A stretch of 64,000 bases of DNA from Cordylochernes scorpioides (GCA_030710605.1 CP092880.1:13583000-13646999), one strand, 5' to 3'. Counted from the stretch's first letter, positions 23,004-34,838 are shown. A program made the numbers and translations. Notes: generated by a model from the sequence alone, not told the origin.

Positions 23004-23202
23004 ATACACCTATGAACAAAACTTAAAAGAAGTGTAAAGTCTTTGATACCGCCGGTTGTCTGCTTTTGTTTTCACACTTAGTTATCTCGTGTATCTTCAA
23101 TGAAGGTTACCGTGTATCAAATATTTTCCAGGGTTATTGCCTAAATTCCGATATACATGTTTAAAGGTACAACTTCCTTAAGTTTTGTCTATGAATGCAT
23201 AG
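23004..23202. mobile_element. Tc1-type MITE (family M3), copy 1
   Basis: The ends tacacctatgaacaaaactt and acttccttaagttttgtct-atgaatgca are slightly decayed forms of the perfect termini at 53639-53848, and the interiors match throughout. It is non-coding. Confidence 0.7.
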
Positions 23203-23307
23203 TGGAAGTTTTTTTTTTTTTTTCTGAAGAACCACTTTGTCGGTTTCTCTTTTAAAATTTTTAACGTGGTCTTTGAACGGTTATGTGCCCCAAATAAACA
23301 ATATGTG

Positions 23308-23605
23308 TGGGGGTCGGTGGAAGGATGGTCTAAACCCTTGGTTTTCGACCGCTACTACCCAGGTTCGATTCCCGCATTGAACACTTTTTTCTGATTAAAA
23401 AAAAATGCTCCAATTGCCCCCGATTCTTGCAAAAGTCCAACCCCACAAGCGAGTGCAAGTAATCAAACGGAGCTCTGGAACATTTGTAAATGCAAAGTCG
23501 AACTGCTTTTCACATGTGCAGACATGTGTTACACTTACAGTAAAAGCAGTCGCCTACTTATACCCATCATGATTATCATGGCCTGTACCACGTGTACTAG
23601 GGATA
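23308..23605 (+). repeat. tRNA-derived SINE S1, copy 3
   Basis: It has the intact B box ggttcgattcc and the whole conserved body up to gtaccacgtg. The identity to copies 1 and 2 is clear by eye. Confidence 0.78.
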
Positions 23606-24059
23606 AGCAAAAAAATAACACTATATGCAAGAAATATATGTTGGAATAATATCTGTTGTTAAGACGTTCATTTATCGGTTCGGCTGGTAATTAATAAAAA
23701 TGTGACAACTTGACATTGGATGTACTTTGTCGTTTTAATCACAGATTATTCATATTTTTTATAGGGAAGTGATAACAGAAAAGTAAAAATATATAGTGTC
23801 ACCATAAGATGTCCTTGCTGACGACAACGCCATTGTCAGGTGATGTCGCCAATTGTCAGTGGACAAAGAGGTTGTCACATGGACGGACATTGTGAAGCTC
23901 TGGGCATTGTGTGGATTCGGACAGTAATACCGCGAGCTTTTTGTCGTTCCAGCCTCGACAGAGAAATTGTCATCTCTTTCTTTTTTATTCATCTTTATAT
24001 GGCTTATAATTATTTTATTGTAAGCTTTCTATTTGAATCAATTATTTCTTTTTGATCAA

Positions 24060-25235
24060 TGGTGATGATTTTTACCCTTTTTGTACATTGATTTTACCTT
24101 ATTTAATAATTTCTTGGTTATTTAGCCGATGTTTTAATCATTTTCTCTTTTCTTTTATTGACCGAATTTGAGGGGTATTTCGAATAATTTAACCGATATA
24201 TTACCAAATTCTCCTTTTTGAAATCTAATTTAAACATATCCAGGTTTATTTAACATAATTTATTACTGTACTTTTTCGTTTTACCATAATTTAACCGATT
24301 CCAAGTCTATATATAACCGATTTTTATCACTTTCTCTCTTTTTTATTAACGTTATTAATATCCTATAACTCTACATGACGAGCGGGAGAAGCAGTACAAG
24401 TAAGGGACTGTCCTGTAGTACGGTGTCGTGAGCCGCTACGGTAACCGTGAACAGGGAACTCTGAAATGTGGCTGACTAACGGGGCAATGGCACCTCCCTT
24501 TCCATGGAGCAACAAAATTGGACAAGACACAACCACAATATTCTATAACGCGATATCCTAAACTACTCAGGTATATTTGCGTCAATACATTTCTTTACAT
24601 CATAACAAATTGGCTATATACAAGCTTATAAAAGTCAATTATTTTACATAATTATTTAAAGAAAAATGGTTAAGGAGAAAAACTTATTTTTTGCTATAAT
24701 ATAATCGATTCCGGGTTTATTTAACCGATTGACTCTTTTGAGTTGCGTCTTCTTATGATTTTTTTGCTTATATGAATATCAATAACTAAATAAGTAATAA
24801 ACTATTTACATATATTAGTGGGGACACATAACAACCATTGAGTGTCATCTCGTCCTCTTCTTTTTATCTTTATAGATATTCTCAACTTTTCCAGCTTTCC
24901 AGACTCAATCTCAGCATGAAACTTTCTGGTCAACTGGTTCAACTCGCGAGTAAAAACACTAGTCCATACTAGTGAGCTGGACTCCCCAGGTAGTATTGTT
25001 CTGCACTCTCTGGGTTATATTCTTCTGAAGTGTAGAGTTTGTGTAATACAAGTAGAAATAATTTCCATATAGGCTAATGAATATGGTAAAAGTTTGCAAA
25101 ACTTCTATTTAATATTTATAAATTCTCAATTGCCATCTATATGCATATATTGATTGAATTTGTAACAAATAGAATTACTGGCAATGTGTTTCTTTTTAAT
25201 AATATCATCAAATATTAACTATAAAGAACTTACTG
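24060..25235. other. AT-rich stretch with repeat R2 (inverted copy at 24370-24540)
   Basis: The only recognisable item is the inverted copy of R2 (cggtaaccgtgaacaggga). The words aaccgatt and tttatttaac recur irregularly from 24130 to 24730, as in a very decayed tandem repeat. No gene seen. Confidence 0.35.
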
Positions 25236-25270
25236 CAATGATAAAAGTTATTGAATGAGAGGGCTTGGCT

Positions 25271-25692
25271 TGTCAAATTATATTGACAAACATAGCAGGA
25301 AGAATGTTGTTTATTTGTTCAGTGATCTGATCCCCCACGCCTTCTCATTGGACGAATGTGGCCATGTTTGTACATAAAAGAGGGTTGAAACGGAATTCGA
25401 GGAGTCGTGGAGTGGTGTTCGAGTGGAGACGCTTAAAGCGTTCTCTGTGTGCTTGTCTGGTTATCTTCTTGCATACTTGTGAAACCCCGGTTCGCTCCTT
25501 ATCAACGCTGCAAATAAAAGATAAGTACTGTTTTTATTTTATTTAACAAATCGTGTTTTTTTATTTACCCCCTTTTGGTTGTTGGTGTTGTATTCTTGAG
25601 TGTACCTTTTTCTGTGTATTAAGGTACATTTACTTTAGACCCTAGTTTATTCCTTTTTGTGTGTTAGCCAGCAAAAGTAGTAACTTTTGTCA
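25271..25692 (+). mobile_element. Solo LTR-A inside the foldback
   Basis: TGTCAAATTATATTGACA to TTTTGTCA, flanked by ggct at 25267-25270 and 25693-25696. Removing it and one ggct restores continuity with the foldback family. Confidence 0.9.
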
Positions 25693-25829
25693 GGCTCATC
25701 AGTGGTGAACCCTCTCAGTGGTTTCGCCAAATTAATCTTCAGACCGCTCTACTATTGCAGTGGATTGGTTTTCTTACATACCTTGTATTTACTATGGAAG
25801 GTAGCTTAGGGGTGTTTAAGGAATCAATG

Positions 25830-26173
25830 TGTTTTAATGCTTGGTATTTAAGATTTATAACACATTTATAATTTAAATATTTTATTCAATTTAAGATTAA
25901 AATTACACAAGCATAACATTTAAATATATACCCTGCCTAACCATTCCCTATACTAACTATATAACATTAAGTGATCTATTTACAGTTTGTTTTTGTCACT
26001 GGTCCAATATTTTTATTTTCATAGACCAAATTATAAGATTAATTCACAGATGAAAAATATGCAAAATAACTAAACAAATATATACATCAATTTGATATTT
26101 ATTTAAAACAAATGAACAACTATATACATCAATTTAATATTTATTTAAAACAAATGAACAACTATATACATCA
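25830..26173 (-). repeat. 3' LTR of the Ty3 element
   Basis: 344 bp, starting tgttttaatgcttgg on the plus strand and ending atacatca. It is nearly identical to 30049-30392. Confidence 0.93.
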
Positions 26174-26212
26174 ATTCCCCCTTCTTAGGCTTGGCCCCCC
26201 TTATTTATTTAT

Positions 26213-28657
26213 TTACTCTCCATATCTCTGCGGACATCTGCGCTCCCTCTGAGGATACCTGGGGGTTGTAACACTTTTCTCCTCCGAGATTGGAGTTGGC
26301 ACACGTTCAGCATCATTCATATTAGTGGGATGTGATTTACCAGGCAACATTTTTTTAATGTAGTTTTGATGAACCTTTTTTATACTGTCACCTTGTTTTA
26401 TTAAATAAACATTCCTTCCTAGTATTTTAATTATCTTTCCTGTATACCAAGAGGGATGCCCATTAGTAATCCACCTAAACTTCACAGTCTCATCCACTTT
26501 AAATTTACTGTTAACATATTGACCATTGACTTTGGAGACTTTTACTTCTTTTTTTGACAACACAGAAAGTCTTGATCTGATCTTTCTTCCAAGAAACAGT
26601 TCCGCAGGTGATGTCCCTTTCCTAATATTTACATCGGTCCTTATAAAGAACAAAGCCCTGGACAGAGCCAAATCTAGTTCCACCTGCTCATTTTCATATA
26701 ATTGCTTTTTTAGCAATTTCTTTACCTCTCTTACAGAGACTTCTGCCTGTCCATTCGATTTTGGGTGATATGGGGGAGATGTCACATGGGATATGCCATT
26801 CTTAGACAAAAAATCACCAAAGTCACTACTAAAGAAAGGAGGACCATTATCAGAAACCACTACTTGTGGAAATCCGTAGCGAGCAATACAATTTCTCATA
26901 AAATTTATACAAAAATATGCACTGGTAGATGGTACTTCAGAAACTTCTACCCATGAAGAAAATGAATCTACTGCTAGTAAAAACAGTTTGTTTTTGAAAT
27001 TGAAATAGTCCATGTGAACCCTCCTCCATGGTCCTGCATATTTAGGCCAACTCTCAGTCCTTTGAGGAGGCAAACTTTCATTAGAAAGACAAGTTCTGCA
27101 ATTTTTTGTAATTATTTCTATTGAAGAGTCCATGCCGGGCCACCAAATAGATGAACGTGCCATCATTTTCATTTTATTAGTTCCTGCATGGCTCTCATGT
27201 AATAATTGAAGTACCCTTTCATGTAGACTTTTTGGGATAACCATTCTATTCTCCAGAAAAATACATTTTTGGAGAATGGTAAAATCATCAATCCTTTTTA
27301 AATAAGGAATGAGATCATCATTGGGACTTGAGGGTAACTCCCCTGTCTCAATAATTTTATACAATTTGAATAAAGTTCTGTCTAATTGTGTTTCATGAGC
27401 CACAAGAACATGGTCAATGATGGAAGTATTTAAGAGTAAAATTTCACCACTCCCATCATTATATTCCAAATTACTCTCTTGAAACTCTGGAAATCTAGAA
27501 AGGAAATCTGGAATAATATTATCCTTTCCTTTTTTATACTTAATTTCAAAACTAAAATTTGAAAGAGTTAGAGCCCATCTATGAAGTCTATTTGCAATGA
27601 GTGGAGGCAAATTTGTTTTATCTCCAAAAATAGTTATTAAGGGCTTGTGATCAGTATAAATGGTAAATTTCCTACCAAAAAGGTAATTTTTTAATTTATT
27701 TACTGCAAAAACAATTGCAAGTCCTTCTCTTTCAACTTGAGAATATTTTCTTTCATGAACATTTAAAGTTCTGGAAATGAAACACACAGGCCTTTCCTCC
27801 CCATCCTTCAAATGTGAAAGGGTTGCTCCTATTCCCACCTGACTTGCATCACAAGAGAGAATCAAAGGCAAATTTAGGGAATAATGCGATAAAAATGTGG
27901 TCTCATCTAATGCATTTTTACAGGAATTGAAGGATCTATCTGTCCCAGCATTCCAAGACCATTTCACATTCTTTTTTAATAGGTTGTATAAAGGATGTGC
28001 TAAATCTGAAAGATTTGGCAAAAATTTACTATAAAATGACAAAAATCCAAGAAAGCTTTTTAATTCAGTTATATTCTTAGGAACTGGACAATTCTTTATG
28101 CAAGCTAGCTTGTCTTTCAAGGGGTATATACCAAATTCATTAATTTTATGTCCAAGATATTCAATCTCTTTTTTAACAAACAAGCACTTATTTTTATTTA
28201 TTGTAAAATTATTTTCTTTAAGAATATTAAGTGTTCTCTTAAGAATATCTAAATGGCTTTCCAAATCCTCTGATGCGATAAGAATATCATCAAAATAAAT
28301 GTAAACATCATTGATTCCCGAGAAGAAGGATTCCATTGTCTTCTGAAATATTTCAGAAGCAGTCTTTATACCAAAGGCCAAACGATTATATTTATATAAA
28401 CCTTTGTGAGTGGAGACAACCAAATACTTTTTTGAAATATCATCCATCTCAATTTGATGGTAAGCCTTTGATAAATCTAATTTAGTAAATAATTTCTTTC
28501 CTTGAAAATTACTCAAGACTGAATCTATGTTAGGAATAGGATATTTGACATCCTCTAAGTAAGGATTTAAACTCTTTTTAAAATCAGCGCAAAGTCTAAT
28601 TTGGCCATTTGGTTTTGCAACACAAACAAGTGGTGAAGCACAATCACTTTTATCTAT
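26213..28657 (-). pseudogene. pol: Ty3 pol: reverse transcriptase, RNase H, integrase
   Basis: One open frame reads from just after a frameshift near 28655 to the stop at 26213. In order it has an RT palm with LDLSKAYHQIE and the active-site FDDILIA (about residue 75 from the first listed start), RNase H with SCDASQVGIGA and YTDHKPL, an integrase zinc finger (HESH and later CRTC), the integrase core with MDYF, SDNGPPF and the glutamate in SNGQAEVS, and a GPY-like tail. All catalytic residues I can place are present. Upstream lies the gag-protease frame, separated by a one-base loss in an A run inside the conserved RT start, so the polyprotein is interrupted. A programmed shift is less likely at this position. 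Confidence 0.93.
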
Positions 28658-29993
28658 TTTGGAGACAAAATATTCAAATCAACCAATTTATCAATTTCAT
28701 TTTCCACAAGTTGTTTTAATGCAAAAGGAACTTGTCTGAATTTGTAAAATTTTGGGATAAAGTCAGCCTTCACATCAAGATGGCATTTGATACCTTTAAT
28801 AGGGTCAGATTTGTATTCAAAAATGGACTCATAATCATTTAAAAGTGAATCTATATTAAAAGAGTCCAATTTATGCAAATAATTGAATGAAATATTGAAA
28901 AGATTAAGGAAATCTCTTCCTAAGAGAAATTTGGAACAATTTAAATTAGTTATTAGTATTTCAATGGTTCTAGAAACATTTCTTAATTTTATATTAAATT
29001 TAGCCTTGCCCAAAATAGGTATTTTAGAGCCACTATAGCCTGTCAAGACTGTATTACATTTATTTAATTTAATATTTTTGAAATATTTAAAGTACTCATA
29101 TTTAGTTAATGTAGTAATTGCTGCCCCCGTATCAATTTCAGCCAAAAATTTTATATTATTTACATATACTGTTTCAGTCAAAGGAGGATGTAAATTTATA
29201 TTATTCAATGATAAATTATTTTGAGATCCCGAAGGAATATTATCATTAGCATGCTTTTTAAATTTATTAAAAGTATTTTTGGGATTTCTGGGCAATTTCC
29301 GGGCAGAACTGTCTTTTTTATAACATATTGTAGAAATATGCCCTACCCTACCACAAACTCTACAATTAGCTGATTTAAAAAAACAATTATAGTGTAGATG
29401 GTTGTTCTTACCACAGTGTTTGCAGGGATTATTGATGGCATGAAGATGCTGTGGGGACCGATGGGCATTTTCGGATCTCTTGAGGTTGTGTAGGTCATTA
29501 TCTGCAGACTCCGCAGACAGAGCGATGTCTAATGCTCCCTCAAAAGTTAATCCTTCTTCCTGTAGTAGCTTCTTTTGGGTTGGTGTATCAATGATGCCCG
29601 CTACAAATCTGTCTCTTAGGGATTCTTGCAGAAAATCTCCAAAGTTACACCTTTGAGCCTGTTCTTTTAGGCGTATTATATATTTCGAAATTGCCTCGCC
29701 TGATTTTTGATCCATTTTCTGGAATACAAATCTTTCATATATTATATTGGTCTTAGGATTGAAATGTTTCAATAAGATTTTGCATAATTTATCAAAGGGA
29801 ACTTGATCAACTTCCTCTGAAAAACCAAGTTTCGCAAGATCCCAAAATATTTAGGCCCGATGCATGATATCAGAAATGGCGTTTTAAAGTCTTCCTTAGT
29901 TTTAGAAATTAGCATAAATTGCTTCAAGCGATAAATATAATTTTCAACATTCTCTAGATTTTCGTCAAATCTTTCAAACATACCTGAAGACAT
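28654..29993 (-). pseudogene. gag: Ty3 gag and protease, frameshifted
   Basis: The reading starts at 29993. A one-base loss near 29845 shifts the frame, and the rest follows from 29772 to 28654. The second part carries a retrotransposon gag domain, two CCHC zinc knuckles (CKHCGKNNHLHYNC and CRVCGRVGHISTIC), the aspartic protease active site AEIDTGAAITT and the protease end LLGRDF. It then runs into the RT start before stopping at the pol frameshift. Gag would build the particle, the knuckles bind RNA and the protease cuts the polyprotein. Both breaks are single-base, consistent with recent decay. Confidence 0.9.
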
Positions 29994-30048
29994 ATTTAAA
30001 GTATAATTTCTTTTTTCTTTCTAAAATTCACTTTTCCTCGTCGCCAGT

Positions 30049-30392
30049 TGTTTTAATGCTTGGTATTTAAGATTTATAACACATTTATAATTTAAATATT
30101 TTATTCAATTTAAGATTAAAATTACACAAGCATAACATTTAAATATATATCCTGCCTAACCATTCTCTATACTAACTATATAACATTAAGTGATCTATTT
30201 ACAGTTTGTTTTTGTCACTGGTCCAATATTTTTATTTTCATAGACCAAATTATAAGATTAATTCACAGATGAAAAATATGCAAAATAACTAAACAAATAT
30301 ATACATCAATTTGATATTTATTTAAAACAAATGAACAACTATATACATCAATTTAATATTTATTTAAAACAAATGAACAACTATATACATCA
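30049..30392 (-). repeat. 5' LTR of the Ty3 element
   Basis: 344 bp. The minus-strand LTR end is followed directly by a primer-site candidate in ctggcgacgaggaaaag (plus coordinates about 30030-30048). Confidence 0.93.
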
Positions 30393-30565
30393 CTATGGAC
30401 ATAAGCTTATAGGTCTGTAGAGTTACATACATTTAATTTCAAGGTATTGTATCGAGCAAAACTTTTCCGCAAATATGGTTTCATAACAAATTTATATCAG
30501 TAAATTAAATTTATAAATTCAATTGCCATCTATCAATAAAATTTGTAACAATAATAAGTTGATTG

Positions 30566-31110
30566 TTAAAAATATCACTTATTAAATTAATAGGTATATA
30601 GAAGGGGGAGTGGGGAAATATCAAATTTTGATAGTTAAGGCGAAAAAAGTAAATTCTTAAACCAAAATTCTGATGGAAACAATTTATCATTATTAACCAA
30701 ATTATTCAAAACCAGTCATAGTGTTTTCCCCTCATTAAAAAAAGCATCAATAAAAACGATAACTATCTCTATTATAAATATGACCAGAGTTCTTCCAAAA
30801 CTTATTAATTTTGATATTTATTAAGGGATATTAATAATAAAGAATTCAAGTCAGAGGGTAACTACATATCTTAGTCTTCTAGTAATCGATTACTATCTTT
30901 AATTAACTTGGTTTAGAGATACCATCTCTTAATTATAAAGATATATCTTCTGTATTCTTTAAGCATGAATGATTGTCTTCTATTTGAATTTAAAAAACTA
31001 ATCAGTGTTTTAGTTTTCTGTTTATATATTACCTCAATCCATAGATTGGTAAGCAGCTAATAGCTGGTAGTATTCCTGACGTCACATAGCTTCCTTTCTT
31101 AGACTAGTCT
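30566..31110. other. AT-rich stretch without recognisable features
   Basis: I see no gene or repeat family with another copy in the window. Confidence 0.4.
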
Positions 31111-31111
31111 T

Positions 31112-31303
31112 TTAACGGTATTGTAGAATATTTCTCCCAAAAATGTCCATTTTTGGCCTTCCTCTTTCTTCTTGATCTTTCCTCCAGCAATATCTTTGTC
31201 CACTCCGAGTGTCGGACAAGATGTCTAAGCATGCTGGTTCAATCGACAACAATCGAGTTTTACTCGTAGAGAGGTGTTGACTTGCCCAACCTTCCAATAC
31301 CAA
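31112..31303 (-). pseudogene. Possible non-LTR endonuclease/RT tail fragment
   Basis: A 63-codon minus-strand frame contains DQEERGRPKMDIFGRN. This resembles the GRPK/R-x-W stretch near the end of RTE-like polyproteins. The similarity is weak and by memory only. Confidence 0.3.
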
Positions 31304-31601
31304 ATATTCCAGACAGCCACTCTCCTAGGTATCACCAACATATGTCCAGCATCCCTAGAAAATCTCACAAGAAAGAAATCTGCCTGGCGACACCTCATTA
31401 ATTGGACTTCCACTGGCATTGTATATAAATCCAAGAAGACTTAGGTCAGAAGGACATCCCGGGTAGTTGGCGACTTCTGTACGCTCCAGGAACCTGGGTT
31501 ACTTAAATAAATAATAATAATAATGTTGACACTGCACGTTTTACTGTCCGACACCGGAGAAGGAGAGAGATATTCTCTGTCGAAATATCGGTTACGAAAA
31601 C

Positions 31602-31725
31602 TGTGCTGAGAACATGTACGAGAAGATGTACCTATGTTTCCCCACGTGACGCAGCGGAGCGTGACCTCGGCTGCACGGGTGAGTCAGTTGTTGTTTGGCT
31701 CTCTGTATAGATGGACATTAAAACA
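31602..31725 (+). repeat. 5' LTR (124 bp)
   Basis: TGTGCTGAGAAC to ATTAAAACA, identical by eye to 34355-34478. It is unusually short for a Ty3 element and I see no clear TATA box, so the promoter may be TATA-less. Confidence 0.93.
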
Positions 31726-31807
31726 TGGTGGCAGCGATAACTGGATAAAATACGAACCCGTATATTGCAAAATATCGATTTTTGCGTACCTTGGAAGATA
31801 ATTCATC

Positions 31808-34294
31808 ATGGCTCAGATTCAACCTCCAGAAACTTTCGACTTCTCGACTCCCAACGAATGGCCCAAATGGAGGAAGAGATTCGAACGATACCTCGTGGTC
31901 AGTGGAATGAAGAAGAAAGAGGAGGCGGACAAGATCGATTTGTTCATGTACTTGATGGGTGACCGCGCGGATGATATATTCAGGACCTTCAAGTTCGAAA
32001 AGGAGGAAGAGGCAACGAAAATTGATTCCGTCCTCAAGGCGTTCGACAGCCACTTCTGTGTCAGAAAGAATATTATCTACGAACGTGCGAAATTTAATTC
32101 AAGAATCCAAGAGGATCGGGAGCCAGTGGACGAATTCATCACTTCATTGTACAAATTGGCTGATAGTTGCGAATTTGAGGGTCTTCATGAGCAGTTGATC
32201 CGTGACCGAATAGTGGTTGGAGTGAGGGACAAAGCTTTATCTGAAAGAATGCAGTTGGACAGCGAACTGACTTTGGAAAAGGCGGTGAAAATGGTTCGAC
32301 AGCAGGAAGCCGTTCGACAGCAGCAAGTCGACCTGCAGCGTCCCTCAACAAGCCAAAAGGTCAATCAGGTGAAGTTCAACTCGAAGAAACATTCACCGAA
32401 ACAACAACAGCAGCCTTCGGGGAAGAAGGAGAAGTCGGCCAAAACAAGATCACGATGTCCAAAATGCGGAGGTTTCACCCACAGGGAAGGACAGGCTTGC
32501 CGTGCTGAAGGACAAAAATGTAACCTGTGTTCAAAAACAGGCCATTTTGCAAATTGCTGTCCAGATAAGCAGGCGAAGACTGCGGAAGTCAAAGCTGTTT
32601 CTGAACTTGATGAAGAAATTGGTTTTCTCCTGGAGGTCTCAGCTGTGGAGGATTCATCTAATCTCGATGATGATGAAGGCGAGTGCAGGAGGCGATGGAC
32701 AGCAGAAATCCAAGTGAACGGGAAAAAAGTGAAGTTCAAGCTCGACTCCCAGGCGGATGTTACATGTGTTCCTCTGTGTCTCTTCAAGAAGATAATGGGA
32801 CAGCAACGACTAGTGAAAAGTGATATCAACATTAGAGCTGCTGAATTCTCCGAACTTCAGACTGTGGGTATGTTTATATCAACGCTGCGAAATGGCAATT
32901 ATGAAATCAAGGAGAAGATTTATGTCATTCGTCGTTTGAGTGAACCTCTTCTGAGTCGCCGGGCATGTGAGCTCTTGAACCTGGCGAGGCGAATTGAAGT
33001 GGTTGTGACAAGAATTAACCCGATCAAGGAATTTCCCGAAGTATTTGAAGGACTGGGACAGATCGGAAACCCTTACGAAATCAAATTGAAACCTGGAGCA
33101 AAACCATATGCTGTGCATACTCCTCGACGGGTACCAATACCTTTGATGGGAAAGCTCAAAACAAGATTGGAAGAGCTCGAGAAGGCGGGTATCATAGCAC
33201 AAGTTAATGTTGCGACTGAATGGTGTGCACCGACTGTGATTGCTGGTAAACCGAATGGCGACATACGACTCTGTGTGGATCTCTCAAGGCTGAACGAACA
33301 TGTACAGCGCGAAGTGCATCCCATGCCAGTGGTGGAGCACATGCTGGGGCAACTGGGGGAAGCAAGATTCTTTTCGAAACTGGACGCGAACAGTGGCTTT
33401 CACCAGATTCCGTTGAGCCCGGACTGCCAGCATTTAACGACCTTCATCACTCCTTTTGGGAGATATAAATACTGCAGAATGCCATTTGGAATCTCACTCG
33501 CCCCAGAGTATTTTCAGAGAGTTATGTCAATAATCTTGCAAGGCATGGACGGTGTAATGTGTTACCTGGACGATATCCTGATATTTGCCTCCAACTCCAA
33601 GACTCACGATCGAATTCTTCGTTTAGTGCTCCGAAAACTGAAAGAGGCGAAAGTTACACTAAACAAGGCCAAGTGTGTCTTCGGCGTGCCAAGAATTAAT
33701 TTTCTTGGGCACATACTGGATGAAGACGGTATTCGACCAGATCCAGCGAAAATCGAAGCAGTGGCGAAGATGCCTGCTCCGACAGATGTTCATGGCGTAA
33801 GAAGATTTCTTGGCATGGTGAACCATCTGGGACGTAAACTCCGAACGACCTTGCCAATTGCACCAGAGAATCTTAATCCAAAGTTGGTGGACTCTCAGAC
33901 CCTGAAAAGAAAGGAGGGGAGAAGGAGAAAGGATATGAAATCCAGATATGATCGACGCTGCGGAGCTACGGACATGGAGGAGCTATCCGAAGGTGACACG
34001 GTTTGGATTACAGATATGCGAACCTGGGGGATTGTAAAGAAGAAGGCATCGACACCAAGGTCATATATGGTTGATACTCCAGTTGGGACTTTACGTCGAA
34101 ACAGGTTCCATCTACGAAAAGGAGTTACAGTGCAATATCCAGCCGACCCATCGACGCCGACCTTTTCGGGGGAGGAACTGGTTGAAAATGAAAAGACCCC
34201 AGTTGTGGATTATCCCTCTAACGACTCAGAAGACGGCCAGATAAGAACCCGGAGTGGACGAATTGTTAAACCTGTGGATCGTCTTCATTATTAA
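31808..34294 (+). CDS. Gag-protease-RT fused to integrase C-terminal tail (828 aa)
   Basis: The ATG at 31808 lies 82 bp after the primer site. Domains: retrotransposon gag (about 1-180), a basic linker, two zinc knuckles (217-231 CPKCGGFTHREGQAC, 238-250 CNLCSKTGHFANC), a protease-like region with LDSQADVTC (D313 kept, but DSQ replaces the usual DT/SG), an RT with LDANSGFHQI (about 525) and the active site YLDDILIF (586-589), and the RT connection up to FLGMVNHLGR (about 676). At about nt 33830 the frame passes directly into KLRTTLPIAP and the integrase tail (SEGDTVWITDMR onwards). RNase H, the HHCC finger and the DDE core are gone. The join is in frame and no stop interrupts it. The product could form particles and copy RNA poorly, but could not integrate by itself. 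Confidence 0.93.
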   Translation: MAQIQPPETFDFSTPNEWPKWRKRFERYLVVSGMKKKEEADKIDLFMYLMGDRADDIFRTFKFEKEEEATKIDSVLKAFDSHFCVRKNIIYERAKFNSRIQEDREPVDEFITSLYKLADSCEFEGLHEQLIRDRIVVGVRDKALSERMQLDSELTLEKAVKMVRQQEAVRQQQVDLQRPSTSQKVNQVKFNSKKHSPKQQQQPSGKKEKSAKTRSRCPKCGGFTHREGQACRAEGQKCNLCSKTGHFANCCPDKQAKTAEVKAVSELDEEIGFLLEVSAVEDSSNLDDDEGECRRRWTAEIQVNGKKVKFKLDSQADVTCVPLCLFKKIMGQQRLVKSDINIRAAEFSELQTVGMFISTLRNGNYEIKEKIYVIRRLSEPLLSRRACELLNLARRIEVVVTRINPIKEFPEVFEGLGQIGNPYEIKLKPGAKPYAVHTPRRVPIPLMGKLKTRLEELEKAGIIAQVNVATEWCAPTVIAGKPNGDIRLCVDLSRLNEHVQREVHPMPVVEHMLGQLGEARFFSKLDANSGFHQIPLSPDCQHLTTFITPFGRYKYCRMPFGISLAPEYFQRVMSIILQGMDGVMCYLDDILIFASNSKTHDRILRLVLRKLKEAKVTLNKAKCVFGVPRINFLGHILDEDGIRPDPAKIEAVAKMPAPTDVHGVRRFLGMVNHLGRKLRTTLPIAPENLNPKLVDSQTLKRKEGRRRKDMKSRYDRRCGATDMEELSEGDTVWITDMRTWGIVKKKASTPRSYMVDTPVGTLRRNRFHLRKGVTVQYPADPSTPTFSGEELVENEKTPVVDYPSNDSEDGQIRTRSGRIVKPVDRLHY

Positions 34295-34354
34295 TTATAT
34301 TATGCATTTAAAGTTTGTAATGTATATATATATTTCAAGTCTTAAAAAGGGGGA

Positions 34355-34478
34355 TGTGCTGAGAACATGTACGAGAAGATGTACCTATGTTTCCCCACGT
34401 GACGCAGCGGAGCGTGACCTCGGCTGCACGGGTGAGTCAGTTGTTGTTTGGCTCTCTGTATAGATGGACATTAAAACA
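34355..34478 (+). repeat. 3' LTR (124 bp)
   Basis: Identical to 31602-31725 and preceded by the polypurine tract at about 34344-34354. Confidence 0.93.
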
Positions 34479-34838
34479 AAAACATTTCTCCATTTATTTT
34501 AAGGGCTAAAGTAGCAAAAAGAAAACCCAATATATTATCCTTTCACAAATTCTGGAAAACACGGCACACAATAGTCGTAATGCCAATGATGAATCCAACT
34601 ATAAGAAAGGTCGATCTTAATCTCCACTTTCTGTTATTAAAAAACGAAAGAAAAAAAATAAAAGATAAAAAGATCAGGTGTTGAAATCAATATTAAAAAT
34701 GGCATATCCTGACCAGGAGCACATGTGCTTTACAGAAGGCAGAGCGCCATCTGGTAGAACAGAAATCAACTAAACATTGATTTAGCCTGTTCCCTGATAT
34801 TTGGCCAACCCAATTTCTTGATAAATCAAGAAAAGCCA

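Larger units (their letters stand above)
25830..30392 (-). mobile_element. Ty3/gypsy LTR retrotransposon, almost complete
   Basis: The 4563-bp element has two 344-bp LTRs (25830-26173 and 30049-30392) that differ at about two positions. On the minus strand it runs LTR, primer-site candidate beginning TGGCGACGAGGA, gag-protease, reverse transcriptase, RNase H, integrase, polypurine tract (aagaaggggg next to 26174), LTR. The flanks are caatg and ctatg, a 5-bp target duplication with one change. The related foldback at 35800 supports ctatg as the original. Two single-base frameshifts make it defective. Confidence 0.93.
25237..30565. mobile_element. Large foldback element arm split by two LTR insertions
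   Basis: The host pieces are 25237-25270, 25693-25829 and 30393-30565. Joined in order, they follow the left half of the foldback at 35657-36259 (agttattgaatgagagggc, then ggctcatcagtggtgaacc, then tatggacataagcttatagg). The solo LTR-A and the Ty3 element sit at the two breaks with their own target duplications. Confidence 0.8.
31602..34478 (+). mobile_element. Young, internally deleted Ty3/gypsy retrotransposon
   Basis: The 2877-bp element has two identical 124-bp LTRs (31602-31725 and 34355-34478). The perfect 5-bp target duplication aaaac lies at 31597-31601 and 34479-34483. The primer site TGGTGGCAGCGATAAC starts directly after the 5' LTR at 31726, and a polypurine tract aaaaaggggga precedes the 3' LTR. 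A single 828-codon frame fills the interior, but RNase H and the catalytic integrase are missing. The copy must be mobilised by a relative, and identical LTRs mean it moved very recently. Confidence 0.95.

Noticed and set aside
28500..28660. Programmed ribosomal frameshift between gag-protease and pol
   Set aside because: The break falls inside the conserved RT start in a short A run, not between domains, and a second single-base break lies in gag. Mutational decay is simpler.
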